In this document: piece after piece, positions 23,723 through 31,845 of the stretch
How positions within the stretch are numbered: the first letter of the stretch is position 1
Layout of the letters: the number at the start of each line of letters is the position of its first letter
Assembly: GCA_030696305.1 (NCBI GenBank)
Contig: JAUYSP010000070.1
Location: 1 to 36,429, forward strand
Source: Legionellaceae bacterium
Lineage (GTDB): Bacteria; Pseudomonadota; Gammaproteobacteria; Legionellales; Legionellaceae
DNA length: 36,429 nucleotides
Reading direction: 5' to 3'
Notes under the pieces: model-generated
Seen by the model: the letters and a program-made list of their open reading frames with translations, nothing else
Databases searched by the model: none
What the model was told of the DNA's origin: nothing
Program-made: the position numbers and the translations under genes

Positions 23723-24907
23723 TCATAGTAATAGCGGTGCGTAAGACTCTAAAAATCCTGAGGGTCTGGGTCTGTTTTGTGAAGCTAAAATGCTTGCGGC
23801 CCTTTCTAATGCTGCATTAGCTGTTTTTACCCTTTCTTTGAAATCAGCTGCAATTTTTGTTCCATTCGCGTCAACTTTGTTTTTACCCGCCTTATATTCA
23901 TCAAGAAGTTTAACTGCATCATCTACCGTGCTATCAGCCTGCGATACGACTTGATCTGTGTTCAAAGTGGTTGTAAGTGTTTTGTTAATGGATTGGCTTA
24001 ATTTTTCAAGTGCCTCTTCATTAAAGGCCTCCGTTGCAGCAGAATGAATTTTGAGGGTGTCTAATAATCCCACTAGATCCTCCGTCATACTCGATAATGC
24101 AGAATTGTTTTCATCAAACGATGTGCTTATTTGTTTAAGATGATCTTGATCATGTAGTAAAGCCGTTGTGCCTTTTAATAATTCTTGATCGGTTGAGTCA
24201 AGTTGAGCGGCATTTCTCATTAACGAGTCTGTGAGTTCGGTTAATGATACTTTTGCTTTTTCAAAAATTTCACCAATCTGTTGTGTGCTGTCTACTAAAA
24301 CGTCTTTTGTTGAATCGAGTTTGCCATTGATTTCCGTGAGTTTATTAATGTGTTCTTCCAGTTCAGAAATTTGCGCTTCAAAAACTTGAATGTCTTCAGC
24401 TTGTTGCAGGTTCATTTCGCAAAGGGAGGTCAATACAGATTCAAGACTTTCTTCAATTTCATTGATATGTTGTACAGATTCGGCAAGCGACTCTTCTAGT
24501 TCAACGATATCCTCTGCCAGTTTCTTGTCTCTTTTTAACATGGCGGAATGATGGCTTTCTAAGATTAAGGCCAATGCTGAGTAAAGAACAAAGGTTACTA
24601 CAGCCAAAACAATCACCAAATTACAGGCAATGCCAATACACGCACCGATAGAAACAACGCTTGCAAGCATACCTAGCTTGACCCACCATTGTAAATCACC
24701 ATAACTGCTGGCTAAATTATCAATAAAGCTGTCATTTGTATGGTAACGTTTGATAATGAGATCTATATTGGATTTAAAATTCTTAATCGTTTTTCCTTGC
24801 GCTAGAATTTTTTTTAATTGGCCTGTGGCATCGGTTTTTAACTCTTCTAATGTGCGTAGTGGCTTTTGTGTATCAGTGGTTTTTGTTTTATCTTCTGGTT
24901 TTGGCAT
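23723..24907 (-). CDS. Membrane hairpin plus long coiled-coil protein, unknown function
   Basis: The 394-residue protein has a charged N-terminus, two adjacent membrane segments (about residues 77-95, LGMLASVVSIGACIGIAC, and 96-115, LVIVLAVVTFVLYSALAL) and then a long alpha-helical coiled-coil region (about 120-350) rich in Glu, Leu and Ser, with repeats such as VELEESLAESVQHINEIEE. The plan resembles membrane-anchored coiled-coil effectors of amoeba-dwelling bacteria (LegC type), but no family match can be named. GAGGA lies six bases before the ATG. It is the last of four same-strand genes with similar character. Confidence 0.75.
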   Translation of the reverse strand: MPKPEDKTKTTDTQKPLRTLEELKTDATGQLKKILAQGKTIKNFKSNIDLIIKRYHTNDSFIDNLASSYGDLQWWVKLGMLASVVSIGACIGIACNLVIVLAVVTFVLYSALALILESHHSAMLKRDKKLAEDIVELEESLAESVQHINEIEESLESVLTSLCEMNLQQAEDIQVFEAQISELEEHINKLTEINGKLDSTKDVLVDSTQQIGEIFEKAKVSLTELTDSLMRNAAQLDSTDQELLKGTTALLHDQDHLKQISTSFDENNSALSSMTEDLVGLLDTLKIHSAATEAFNEEALEKLSQSINKTLTTTLNTDQVVSQADSTVDDAVKLLDEYKAGKNKVDANGTKIAADFKERVKTANAALERAASILASQNRPRPSGFLESYAPLLL

Positions 24908-24935
24908 GATAATTCCTCAAATGGATTATATTGAT

Positions 24936-25847
24936 TTAAGAGGCGAACAATCTCATGCCGCGGTTGGGTGTTGATTGCGCGGCTGTAGGAGCCTCTTTTT
25001 TTGCTTCCAGTGCATCGGATAGCAAGGTAATTGTTTGGGTTAATTGTTTGTTTTCATCATGTAACGCGGTGATTTCATTGAGTTGACGTTTATTGGTTGA
25101 CGATAAAGATTTAAACTCAACTTTAAATCCATTCACGGTTGATTCTAGTTTTTGAACAGTACTCGCTAAGCGCTGATTGTCTGTTCGCAGGTGTGTAATT
25201 TCGAGCTCTTTGATGGAACCTTTGTTTGTTAAAGCAGTCTGTAATAGCGATTGGGCTTCGGATAACTGTCTTGTGAGTATTTCTATTTCACCAGAACTTC
25301 TTTGGGTACTTCGTTGCAGAGATTGTTGTGTATCATCCAATCGCGCGACGACCTCTTTAAGCGCTTCTTCTTTTTCCACTAAAGCGTCTTTAGTCGTTTT
25401 TAATTGACGATTGAGTTCGGTCAATTCGGATTTAAGTTCTGTCAGTTCAGATGTTACATCACTTACTTTAGCTTGTGCGGCTTTTGCCGCATGATTGAGT
25501 TCAGTAGATGTCTTTTCCAACTTTTGTGCCGCAGTTTCTATTTTTGCGACTTTTGTATCTAATTTTTTAGTATTTGCCTGGATATGTTGTCGTTGCTCTT
25601 TGGCTTGTTGCTTTATTTCTTTAGAATCTTGAGCCGTTTGTTCAGCTAGATTGCTGGCTGATTGACGAACTTCTTGTTCCCTCGCTCTCAACTCTTCTCG
25701 AAGTCGTCTTTGCTCTCTATTCTCTGTGTCACTTTGATAACGACCAACGTAATAACAGACGGTACCAACAACAGCGCAGCAAACAACACCGACACACACT
25801 ACAATAACGATGGGTAGTGTTATTGCACCTAAAATGATTTCAAGCAT
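24936..25847 (-). CDS. Membrane-anchored coiled-coil protein, unknown function
   Basis: The protein of about 303 residues has one strongly hydrophobic N-terminal segment (LEIILGAITLPIVIVVCVGV, about residues 2-35), then a coiled coil to residue 280 with heptad-like stretches (SELTELKSELTELNRQL, EIEILTRQLSEAQ, NKQLTQTITLLSD). I start it at the ATG at 25847, which has GGAG six bases upstream; the ATG at 25859 has none. It ends 28 bases before the next gene. It resembles a long signal-anchored filament-like protein; no enzymatic motif is seen. Confidence 0.75.
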   Translation of the reverse strand: MLEIILGAITLPIVIVVCVGVVCCAVVGTVCYYVGRYQSDTENREQRRLREELRAREQEVRQSASNLAEQTAQDSKEIKQQAKEQRQHIQANTKKLDTKVAKIETAAQKLEKTSTELNHAAKAAQAKVSDVTSELTELKSELTELNRQLKTTKDALVEKEEALKEVVARLDDTQQSLQRSTQRSSGEIEILTRQLSEAQSLLQTALTNKGSIKELEITHLRTDNQRLASTVQKLESTVNGFKVEFKSLSSTNKRQLNEITALHDENKQLTQTITLLSDALEAKKEAPTAAQSTPNRGMRLFAS

Positions 25848-25987
25848 GATGATCTCCATATAATAAAGTTTTTTGACTGACGATGATCGAATTGGAGTAG
25901 GGTGGGGAAGTATTCATGCTTGATATCCTTATATTTGTTGTAAATGGTGTTGTAGGTCATTCCTTTGACGCTACTGCTTGTTATTGC

Positions 25988-26557
25988 TTATGATGGACCT
26001 TTTAATACAGGCTGTGCCTCTCTTAACGCGGCATATGTTTCGGGTAAATAGGTTGCAACAAGTGTCATCACTTTTTGGTGATGCGCGTCTCGTTCAGTGT
26101 AGAAAACGTTTAGTCTATCCAATGAAGTTTCATCTTCAGGTTCTAATTTTGGATAGGTATCTAAAAGTTCACTTAAACAATTGAGCATATCTGATCGTTG
26201 TTCGACGTTTCTATCATAAGATTCGATCGGTTGTCGGATCATGTATTGTGATTGATACGAGGTGAGTAGCATGGTTGTTTGCTTATATGAGGCACGCACA
26301 TCGATCATAGAGGTTTTTAGTGCTGTGCGAATCTCAATCATATCGTTATCTTGAGAAGCAATTAGTTCAATGCACTCTTTTAATTTTTGTGTGACATTTT
26401 GACTGGTTAATAATTTAGGACCTGGTTTTGTATAAAAAAAACCAGCATAACAATCTGAAAAACATGCAGTAACGCATTTTATGCCAGCATTTAATGTTGA
26501 ACATATCGCTGTAGGAATGTCATCTATCTCAGGAACGGGCACATGATTGCGCAACAT
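25988..26557 (-). CDS. Unknown helical protein of the coiled-coil cluster
   Basis: The product is about 189 residues. The start at 26557 is chosen because GGAGA is six bases upstream, giving a 28-base gap from the upstream gene; longer starts overlap it. The sequence begins MLRNHVPVPEIDDIPTAIC, has a weakly hydrophobic stretch with several cysteines (TAICSTLNAGIKCVTACFSD) and a helical remainder without motifs that I recognise. It lies between the 286-residue membrane protein and the coiled-coil genes and is presumably co-transcribed. Confidence 0.65.
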   Translation of the reverse strand: MLRNHVPVPEIDDIPTAICSTLNAGIKCVTACFSDCYAGFFYTKPGPKLLTSQNVTQKLKECIELIASQDNDMIEIRTALKTSMIDVRASYKQTTMLLTSYQSQYMIRQPIESYDRNVEQRSDMLNCLSELLDTYPKLEPEDETSLDRLNVFYTERDAHHQKVMTLVATYLPETYAALREAQPVLKGPS

Positions 26558-26585
26558 ATAACTTCTCCATTGTTTATATAAAAGT

Positions 26586-27446
26586 TTAAAAAATAGCATT
26601 GGTTTCCTCGACTCGTTCGTTAGCATCGAATATTTTTTGTTGCTCACGTTTGGCAAAGAAACTACCGAATAAAAGTCCTGTACCTGATGCCGCAGATAAA
26701 CTTCCAGCGGCTATCCCAATTGCGAATGGAATCGTGCCAACTCCATAAGTTGCGCATAAAATGACAGCAGCGCCGCCGACGATAAGAATACCGGCAATGA
26801 CACACATGGCTGTGCTGCACATCATTTGGAGCAATAAGCTTGGTTGAATATGATCGTAGGTTAAATCGTGATTGAGTCTTTCAGAGATGTGATATTTAAA
26901 GGTTTGTTCTCGTTGGTAAGGATCTTGAATTTTGTTTGCTTTGAATGATGCAATCACATAAGCATTGCGGGCCGTAGCATAGGTATGTGAATAGACATAG
27001 CAAGCGGCGCGTTTTGCTTTTTGGTTTTCTGTTGCATCTCTTGAGAAAGCGGCTTGATAATGTGAGTTATTTTGGTCATCTGCTGCGTTTATTTTTTCCG
27101 TTATTTCAGCCACGGTATCAGCAAAAAAGTCCTCAACCTCTTTTCGAACGAGGGTTTTGCGGTGGCTGAAGGTACGTCTTGCCGCTTTAAGACTCCGATC
27201 GTGGGCAAATTTAAGATTAGCTGAGTCAGCAACACTGGCTGAGAATAGTGTTGCTTGGCCTGAGGCTTTTAAGTGCTCCATGGCCCCAAGCATGGCTGCC
27301 GAATCAGCGCATTCTTCGCTGTGTTTTTTGGCGGCATCGGAAGCGGCTTTGCTTGCTGCATTACAAGCATATTTGTCAGATGATTCGTTCGCAGTGTAAG
27401 CATCAAATGCAAGCGTAAGTAATTCATCGATGGTTTGTTGTCTCAT
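26586..27446 (-). CDS. Unknown Ala-rich helical protein with C-terminal membrane hairpin
   Basis: The 286-residue protein starts with an Ala/Lys/Asp-rich helical region (residues 1-190, e.g. ASKAASDAAKKHSEECADSA) and ends with two membrane segments (about 205-233, MMCSTAMCVIAGILIVGGAA, and 238-265, rich in Gly and Ala), then KREQQKIFDANERVEETNAIF. GAGGTG lies just before the ATG. It heads the four-gene cluster and has no recognisable family. The 273 bases upstream (27447-27719) contain no gene I can support and presumably carry the promoter; a TTGACG on the minus strand near 27504 is a possible -35. Confidence 0.7.
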   Translation of the reverse strand: MRQQTIDELLTLAFDAYTANESSDKYACNAASKAASDAAKKHSEECADSAAMLGAMEHLKASGQATLFSASVADSANLKFAHDRSLKAARRTFSHRKTLVRKEVEDFFADTVAEITEKINAADDQNNSHYQAAFSRDATENQKAKRAACYVYSHTYATARNAYVIASFKANKIQDPYQREQTFKYHISERLNHDLTYDHIQPSLLLQMMCSTAMCVIAGILIVGGAAVILCATYGVGTIPFAIGIAAGSLSAASGTGLLFGSFFAKREQQKIFDANERVEETNAIF

Positions 27447-27719
27447 CGTTCACCTCATAGAACATAGAGCAATCCAGTGATTGAAGACGTGTAAATTTTA
27501 CAAGCGTCAAAACTTGGATGCTAAATGAATACCTTTAGTGCATGAGACACAGAATTTTGAATGGGTTTTAAAAAGATAAGAATTGAATTGTTCATGACCA
27601 CGTTTCCTTATGTTGAAGTTGAATTAGGTTAGTTGGTCAAGATCCGTCGAGACTTTTAATGTAACCTATTATCATCATGCCGAGGAAAATATAAACAGTC
27701 AAGGGGTTTTAAAGGATTT

Positions 27720-28109
27720 TTAAGTGCGAACCCCACTGCCATAGGGTCGTGTAATAATTTCGAGAAAATGGCCATCTGGATCTAGAAAATAACATCCACG
27801 ACCGCCATCATTGTGATTGATTTTTTGTGGTTCTGTGTGTCCTGGATCAGCCCAATAGGACATTTGTTTAGTAGCAATTCGGTTGAAAATGTCATCAAAT
27901 TCAGTTTCACTGACTAGGAATGCGAAATGGCGTGGCTTGATCTCTTGGGATGTGGTTCTGAAATCAAGATTAACATCATTATTCATTTTGACTACTACAA
28001 ATGGACCAAAGTGGGTAGGGGAGGGCAGACCTAACATTTCACTTAAGAATTTCGCAGATAGCTCTGCATTTTTTGATTGAATGATGGTGTGATTAAATTT
28101 TATGGTCAT
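27720..28109 (-). CDS. VOC/glyoxalase-family protein
   Basis: The 129-residue product is a single vicinal-oxygen-chelate domain: HTIIQSKNAELSAKFLSEML at the N-terminus and GRGCYFLDPDGHFLEIITRP at the C-terminus, with metal-ligand candidates His (position 8), and the GH and E of GHFLEI. Such proteins include glyoxalase I and dioxygenase or fosfomycin-resistance relatives, and most are unassigned. The ATG has no strong ribosome site. It is divergent from the SDR gene across 161 bases. Confidence 0.87.
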   Translation of the reverse strand: MTIKFNHTIIQSKNAELSAKFLSEMLGLPSPTHFGPFVVVKMNNDVNLDFRTTSQEIKPRHFAFLVSETEFDDIFNRIATKQMSYWADPGHTEPQKINHNDGGRGCYFLDPDGHFLEIITRPYGSGVRT

Positions 28110-28270
28110 TGGAGTGAGTACATTGTTAGCGGAACTTGTTTATAGACTGCCAGAAAAGAAGCTTCAAAGCTATATTGCATGTGCGCTAGCAACCTTTCTA
28201 ATTTCGTAAAAAGTAAGTATGTTTAAGATTAAATTGGCACTTTATACCCACCGATGTGGAGAATTAAAAA

Positions 28271-28984
28271 ATGAAAACATTTTTGGTAACAGGTTGCTCA
28301 CGTGGGATTGGATTAGCGACATCGCGTTGCTTAAACGAATCAGGTTATCAAGTCGTTGGTATTGCACGCAAGAGATCGGATATTGAGTTTCCAGGAATTT
28401 TATATTGTGCTGATTTAACGAATGCGGATGAAACGATGGCGGTGTTAACTAAAATCAAATCAGAGCATTCTATTGATGGCATTATTAATAATATTGGTGA
28501 TGTGCAACCTGCGTTAATAGAAAATACAACGATGGACTCGTTTTTTGAAGTGATGGACTTAAATTTAAGGCCTGCAATACAAGCGGTGCAAACGTTCTTG
28601 CCGGATATGAAAGAGAAGCGATGGGGTCGAATTGTCAATATTGCAAGTCGCGCTTTACTGGGTAAAGTAGGGCGGTCTAGTTATAGTGCTGCCAAAGCAA
28701 GTCTTGTTGCCCTGGCGCGGACCTGGGCTTTGGAGTTTGCTGAGTATAATATTACGGTGAATGTTGTTGCACCTGGACCGGTACAAACAGAAGCCTTTTC
28801 AAATAATTACCCCAAAGGTAGCGTTGAAGAACAGCGATTAATCGCGGCGTTGCCGTTAAGACGAATCGGTTTACCAGAAGAAGTGGCGTATGCAATCGCT
28901 TTTTTCCTTGATGAGCGAGCGAGTTTTATTACAGGGCAAACACTTTTTGTGGATGGTGGTGGTAGTGTTGGGGTCGCTTCTTAA
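28271..28984 (+). CDS. Short-chain dehydrogenase/reductase (SDR), FabG-like
   Basis: The 237-residue enzyme has the NAD(P)-binding TGCSRGIG (residues 7-14), NNIGD near residue 73, the catalytic Ser126 (INIASRAL context), Tyr138 and Lys142 (SSYSAAKAS), and the C-terminal ITGQTLFVDGGGSVG, matching classical SDRs such as 3-oxoacyl-ACP reductase. GGAGA lies about eight bases before the ATG. It is a cytoplasmic oxidoreductase of unknown substrate. A 15-bp hairpin follows the gene. Confidence 0.94.
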   Translation: MKTFLVTGCSRGIGLATSRCLNESGYQVVGIARKRSDIEFPGILYCADLTNADETMAVLTKIKSEHSIDGIINNIGDVQPALIENTTMDSFFEVMDLNLRPAIQAVQTFLPDMKEKRWGRIVNIASRALLGKVGRSSYSAAKASLVALARTWALEFAEYNITVNVVAPGPVQTEAFSNNYPKGSVEEQRLIAALPLRRIGLPEEVAYAIAFFLDERASFITGQTLFVDGGGSVGVAS

Positions 28985-29011
28985 ATTTAACAATACGGAA
29001 ATTTAAGTGCG

Positions 29012-29050
29012 CAGTCAGAGAACCAATGTTTCAATTTGGTTCTCTGACTG
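29012..29050. terminator. Long hairpin between convergent genes
   Basis: CAGTCAGAGAACCAA (29012-29026) pairs perfectly with its complement at 29036-29050 around a nine-base loop. The site lies 28 bases after the SDR stop and 41 bases before the end of the shikimate-kinase-like gene on the other strand, so it can stop both transcripts. No T-run follows on either strand, so termination may not be fully intrinsic. Confidence 0.55.
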
Positions 29051-29090
29051 AGATCTAGATGGAGCTAATACGACTAGCAGTGCTTATTCT

Positions 29091-29606
29091 TTATTTTTTC
29101 ATAGCATTTATGATACTGGTTGCATGTCCTTCGATATCACCGTTGTTAGAGCTCAGTGAAAAACTGGCTACTTGTTCATATAGGCCATCTCGATCATCAT
29201 GCATTTTATCCAAAAGGGCAGCAAAATTATCTACTGGTAGTAATGGACGATAATCACCTTCTGAGGTGCGCTCTACTTGTATATTTGTACTGACTTTTAG
29301 GTAAACAGTGAATTCTGATTTTAGTAACTCACGCGCTTTTACATCGCAGATGATGTTTTCATCCGTGGTGACAACTATATTTTCTTTCGTGATTTGATGA
29401 GATAAGATTTCTGTCAAGCAACGATTAAACGCTTTCTCGCCTTCTGTACCAACAACTTGGGATACCGTGCGTCCAATATGAGTCACAGATCCAAGAATAT
29501 CTGCATTAATAAATTTCCAGCCAAGCTTTTTAGCCACAGCTTGTGCGAGAACACCTTTCCCAGCACCTGAATGGCCAATAATGAAAATGCGTTTTATGCT
29601 GCTCAT
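29091..29606 (-). CDS. Shikimate kinase-like P-loop protein
   Basis: The 171-residue protein has Walker A GHSGAGKG, then FINADILGSV in place of the FxDxD segment, the GRTVSQVVGTEGEKAFNRCL stretch that matches the G..I.E.F...GE..FR pattern of shikimate kinases, and RPLL in SEGDYRPLLP, a substrate- and lid-region motif. The typical E after GE..FR is replaced by TEI, and the substrate Asp/Arg set is only partly visible, so it may be a paralogue with another substrate. GAGGAG lies seven bases before the ATG. It is transcribed convergently to the SDR gene. Confidence 0.82.
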   Translation of the reverse strand: MSSIKRIFIIGHSGAGKGVLAQAVAKKLGWKFINADILGSVTHIGRTVSQVVGTEGEKAFNRCLTEILSHQITKENIVVTTDENIICDVKARELLKSEFTVYLKVSTNIQVERTSEGDYRPLLPVDNFAALLDKMHDDRDGLYEQVASFSLSSNNGDIEGHATSIINAMKK

Positions 29607-29723
29607 GTTAATGCTCCTCTATGAATAAGTGATTTCACCTGTCCTGTAGGATATCACATAAAAATCTCATGAATCATGGCATGTGCTATGATTTAATAAA
29701 TTGAAATCAAAAGATAAGTGGAT

Positions 29724-31526
29724 ATGCACGATAGTTCTGAGGTCAAAAGTCTACCTAAGCAATTGATGCCATTTGTGTGGCATTATTTAAAATATAAAAA
29801 ATGGCATTTGTTCGGATTTACTCTGGTGGGGTTGCTCTGGGCAATTGATATGTCGCTTAGTCCCTATTTGTTAAAAGTCATCATTGATACCGTGATAAAG
29901 TATTCGGCAGATCAATCAAGAATGATAGCGGCTATATTACTTCCTGCGGTGGTCTATGCGTCTATGTCCATTATTATCAATTTAAATTTTCGCTTATACG
30001 ATTATGTTAATTTACGCTTATACCCCGATCTTCGCGCCACAATGGAGAGTGATTTGGTTTCTTATTTGCTACATCATTCGCATACTTTTTTTCAAAATAC
30101 ATTTGCGGGATCCGTTACTAAAAAGATAACAGATATGATGGAAAATATTGAACAACTCATCAGCATCCCCAATGAATGGTTTTATCCAAGAATTTTTGCA
30201 GCGGTCATTGCCTGTGGCACATTATTTAAAGTAGTGCATCCCTTGTTTGGGTTTATATTGTTTGCATGGGCCGTTATATTCGTTTTGCTTTCCTATATTG
30301 CATCAAAGGGCTCGGAAGGTTACTCGAGAGCTTTTTCAGAAAGCATTTCTAAATTGTCAGGCTCCGTCTCTGATAGTGTATCTAATGTGATGAGTATTAA
30401 ATTATTTAGCAATATTGAACATGAGGTGTCGCATATTAATCATGCTCTTAAAGGGGTTGTAAAACGTGACAGAGCCTTGCAGTGGTACAATTTAAAAATA
30501 AATTTTGTACAAGGCGTGGGTGGATCTATTTTGATTATATCCATGCTGACCTCATTAATTTACGGTGTTAAACAGGGTTGGGTGAGTGCAGGGGATTTTG
30601 CATTAGTATTAACGTTGTCGATAAGCTTCATGTGGGGTATACATGATGTGGGTAAACAAATGCAGAGGTTTTCAAAAGTGGTGGGTACGTGTAATCAAGC
30701 GTTAAGTATTATTCAGCAGCCCCATGAAGTGATTGATAGTCCAAATGCCCGACCATTACAGGTTACAAGAGGTGAAATCCAATTCGACCGCGTCTTTTTT
30801 CAGTATGCAAACAATAAACCTTTGTTTAAGAACCTTGAGATCACAATAAATCCTGGTGAAAAAGTAGGGCTCGTTGGTTATTCTGGTGGTGGAAAGTCGA
30901 CGTTTATCAAACTGATTTTGCGTTTAATTGACATACAATCAGGTAATATCTTAATTGATAATCAAGGCATTACAGAGGTGACAAAGCATTCCTTAAGAAC
31001 GCAAATAGGGACAATCCCACAAGAGCCTGAGTTATTTCATCGAACCATTATGGAAAATATTAAGTTTGCACGTATGGATGCCAGTGATGAGGACGTGATT
31101 GAGGCGGCTAAAAAAGCCAGGTGTCATGATTTTATCATGGAGTTGCCGGAGCAGTATCAAGCGTTAGTCGGGGAGCGTGGTGTCAAATTATCAGGTGGTC
31201 AAAAGCAACGTATTGCCATAGCGCGCGCATTTCTTAAAAATGCGCCTATTTTAATTTTAGATGAAGCAACCTCATCGCTTGATTCCATGACGGAGCGAGA
31301 AATTCATGAGGCACTGCATCAGGTGATGGAAAATAAAACTACCATTGTGATTGCGCATCGCTTATCGACTTTAAAAGATATGGATAGAATACTCGTTTTT
31401 GTGAATGGTGAGATAGTTGAAGATGGTGCGTTAAATGCATTGTTAGAGAATAAAGATAGTCATTTTTATAAGCTTTGGAAAATGCAGGCGGAGGGGTTTA
31501 TACCTAGTGTTTCGGTAACTAATTAG
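29724..31526 (+). CDS. ABC exporter with fused membrane and ATPase domains (MsbA-like)
   Basis: About 600 residues with six predicted membrane helices in the first half (YKKWHLFGFTLVGLLWAIDM, IIAAILLPAVVYASMSIII, FILFAWAVIFVLLSY and others) and an ATPase in the second: Walker A GYSGGGKST, signature LSGGQKQR, Walker B ILILDEAT and the H-loop IVIAHRL. Such half-transporters dimerise and export lipids, peptides or drugs. The start is uncertain: a GTG two codons upstream (29718) and the ATG at 29724 both lack a strong ribosome site. The stop lies three bases before the transposon-like element, so insertion happened just after the gene. Confidence 0.95.
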   Translation: MHDSSEVKSLPKQLMPFVWHYLKYKKWHLFGFTLVGLLWAIDMSLSPYLLKVIIDTVIKYSADQSRMIAAILLPAVVYASMSIIINLNFRLYDYVNLRLYPDLRATMESDLVSYLLHHSHTFFQNTFAGSVTKKITDMMENIEQLISIPNEWFYPRIFAAVIACGTLFKVVHPLFGFILFAWAVIFVLLSYIASKGSEGYSRAFSESISKLSGSVSDSVSNVMSIKLFSNIEHEVSHINHALKGVVKRDRALQWYNLKINFVQGVGGSILIISMLTSLIYGVKQGWVSAGDFALVLTLSISFMWGIHDVGKQMQRFSKVVGTCNQALSIIQQPHEVIDSPNARPLQVTRGEIQFDRVFFQYANNKPLFKNLEITINPGEKVGLVGYSGGGKSTFIKLILRLIDIQSGNILIDNQGITEVTKHSLRTQIGTIPQEPELFHRTIMENIKFARMDASDEDVIEAAKKARCHDFIMELPEQYQALVGERGVKLSGGQKQRIAIARAFLKNAPILILDEATSSLDSMTEREIHEALHQVMENKTTIVIAHRLSTLKDMDRILVFVNGEIVEDGALNALLENKDSHFYKLWKMQAEGFIPSVSVTN

Positions 31527-31787
31527 TGTGTTAGGTGTTACGGCCCGCTTTCATAAACACGTCGGCCCGCAATCAGAGCATCAAATTGGCCCGGATTAAA
31601 TGCGAATGAAATTTAACTTCGGCTCACCATGCTAAAATATATACAGTAAGGCATGTTTAGATCATTTAACGGTTATTTTGTTTGCTTTACATCCACAAGA
31701 ATACTATGAATTATACCTATCAGCTTATATTGATTTTCTCTATGGGTTATTTTGTTTATTTCATGCGATTTTTCATCAGGAATTCCA

Positions 31788-31817
31788 CCACCAGAAAAAC
31801 GAGCGTTTTTCTGGTGG
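31788..31817. terminator. Perfect hairpin downstream of merR-queF
   Basis: CCACCAGAAAAACG (31788-31801) pairs with its complement at 31804-31817, a nearly loopless 14-bp stem with A- and T-runs inside it. On the minus strand it is 28 bases beyond the merR-queF stop, where a terminator is expected. No separate T-run follows, so efficiency is uncertain. 31640-31845 holds no other convincing feature. Confidence 0.5.
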
Positions 31818-31845
31818 GTTGAAAGCAGAAAAAAATCTAATATAC

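Noticed and set aside
23723-25847. Assignment of the coiled-coil proteins as Dot/Icm effectors
   Set aside because: Architecture is suggestive, but I see no convincing C-terminal secretion signal and cannot run a classifier, so they are left as unknown.
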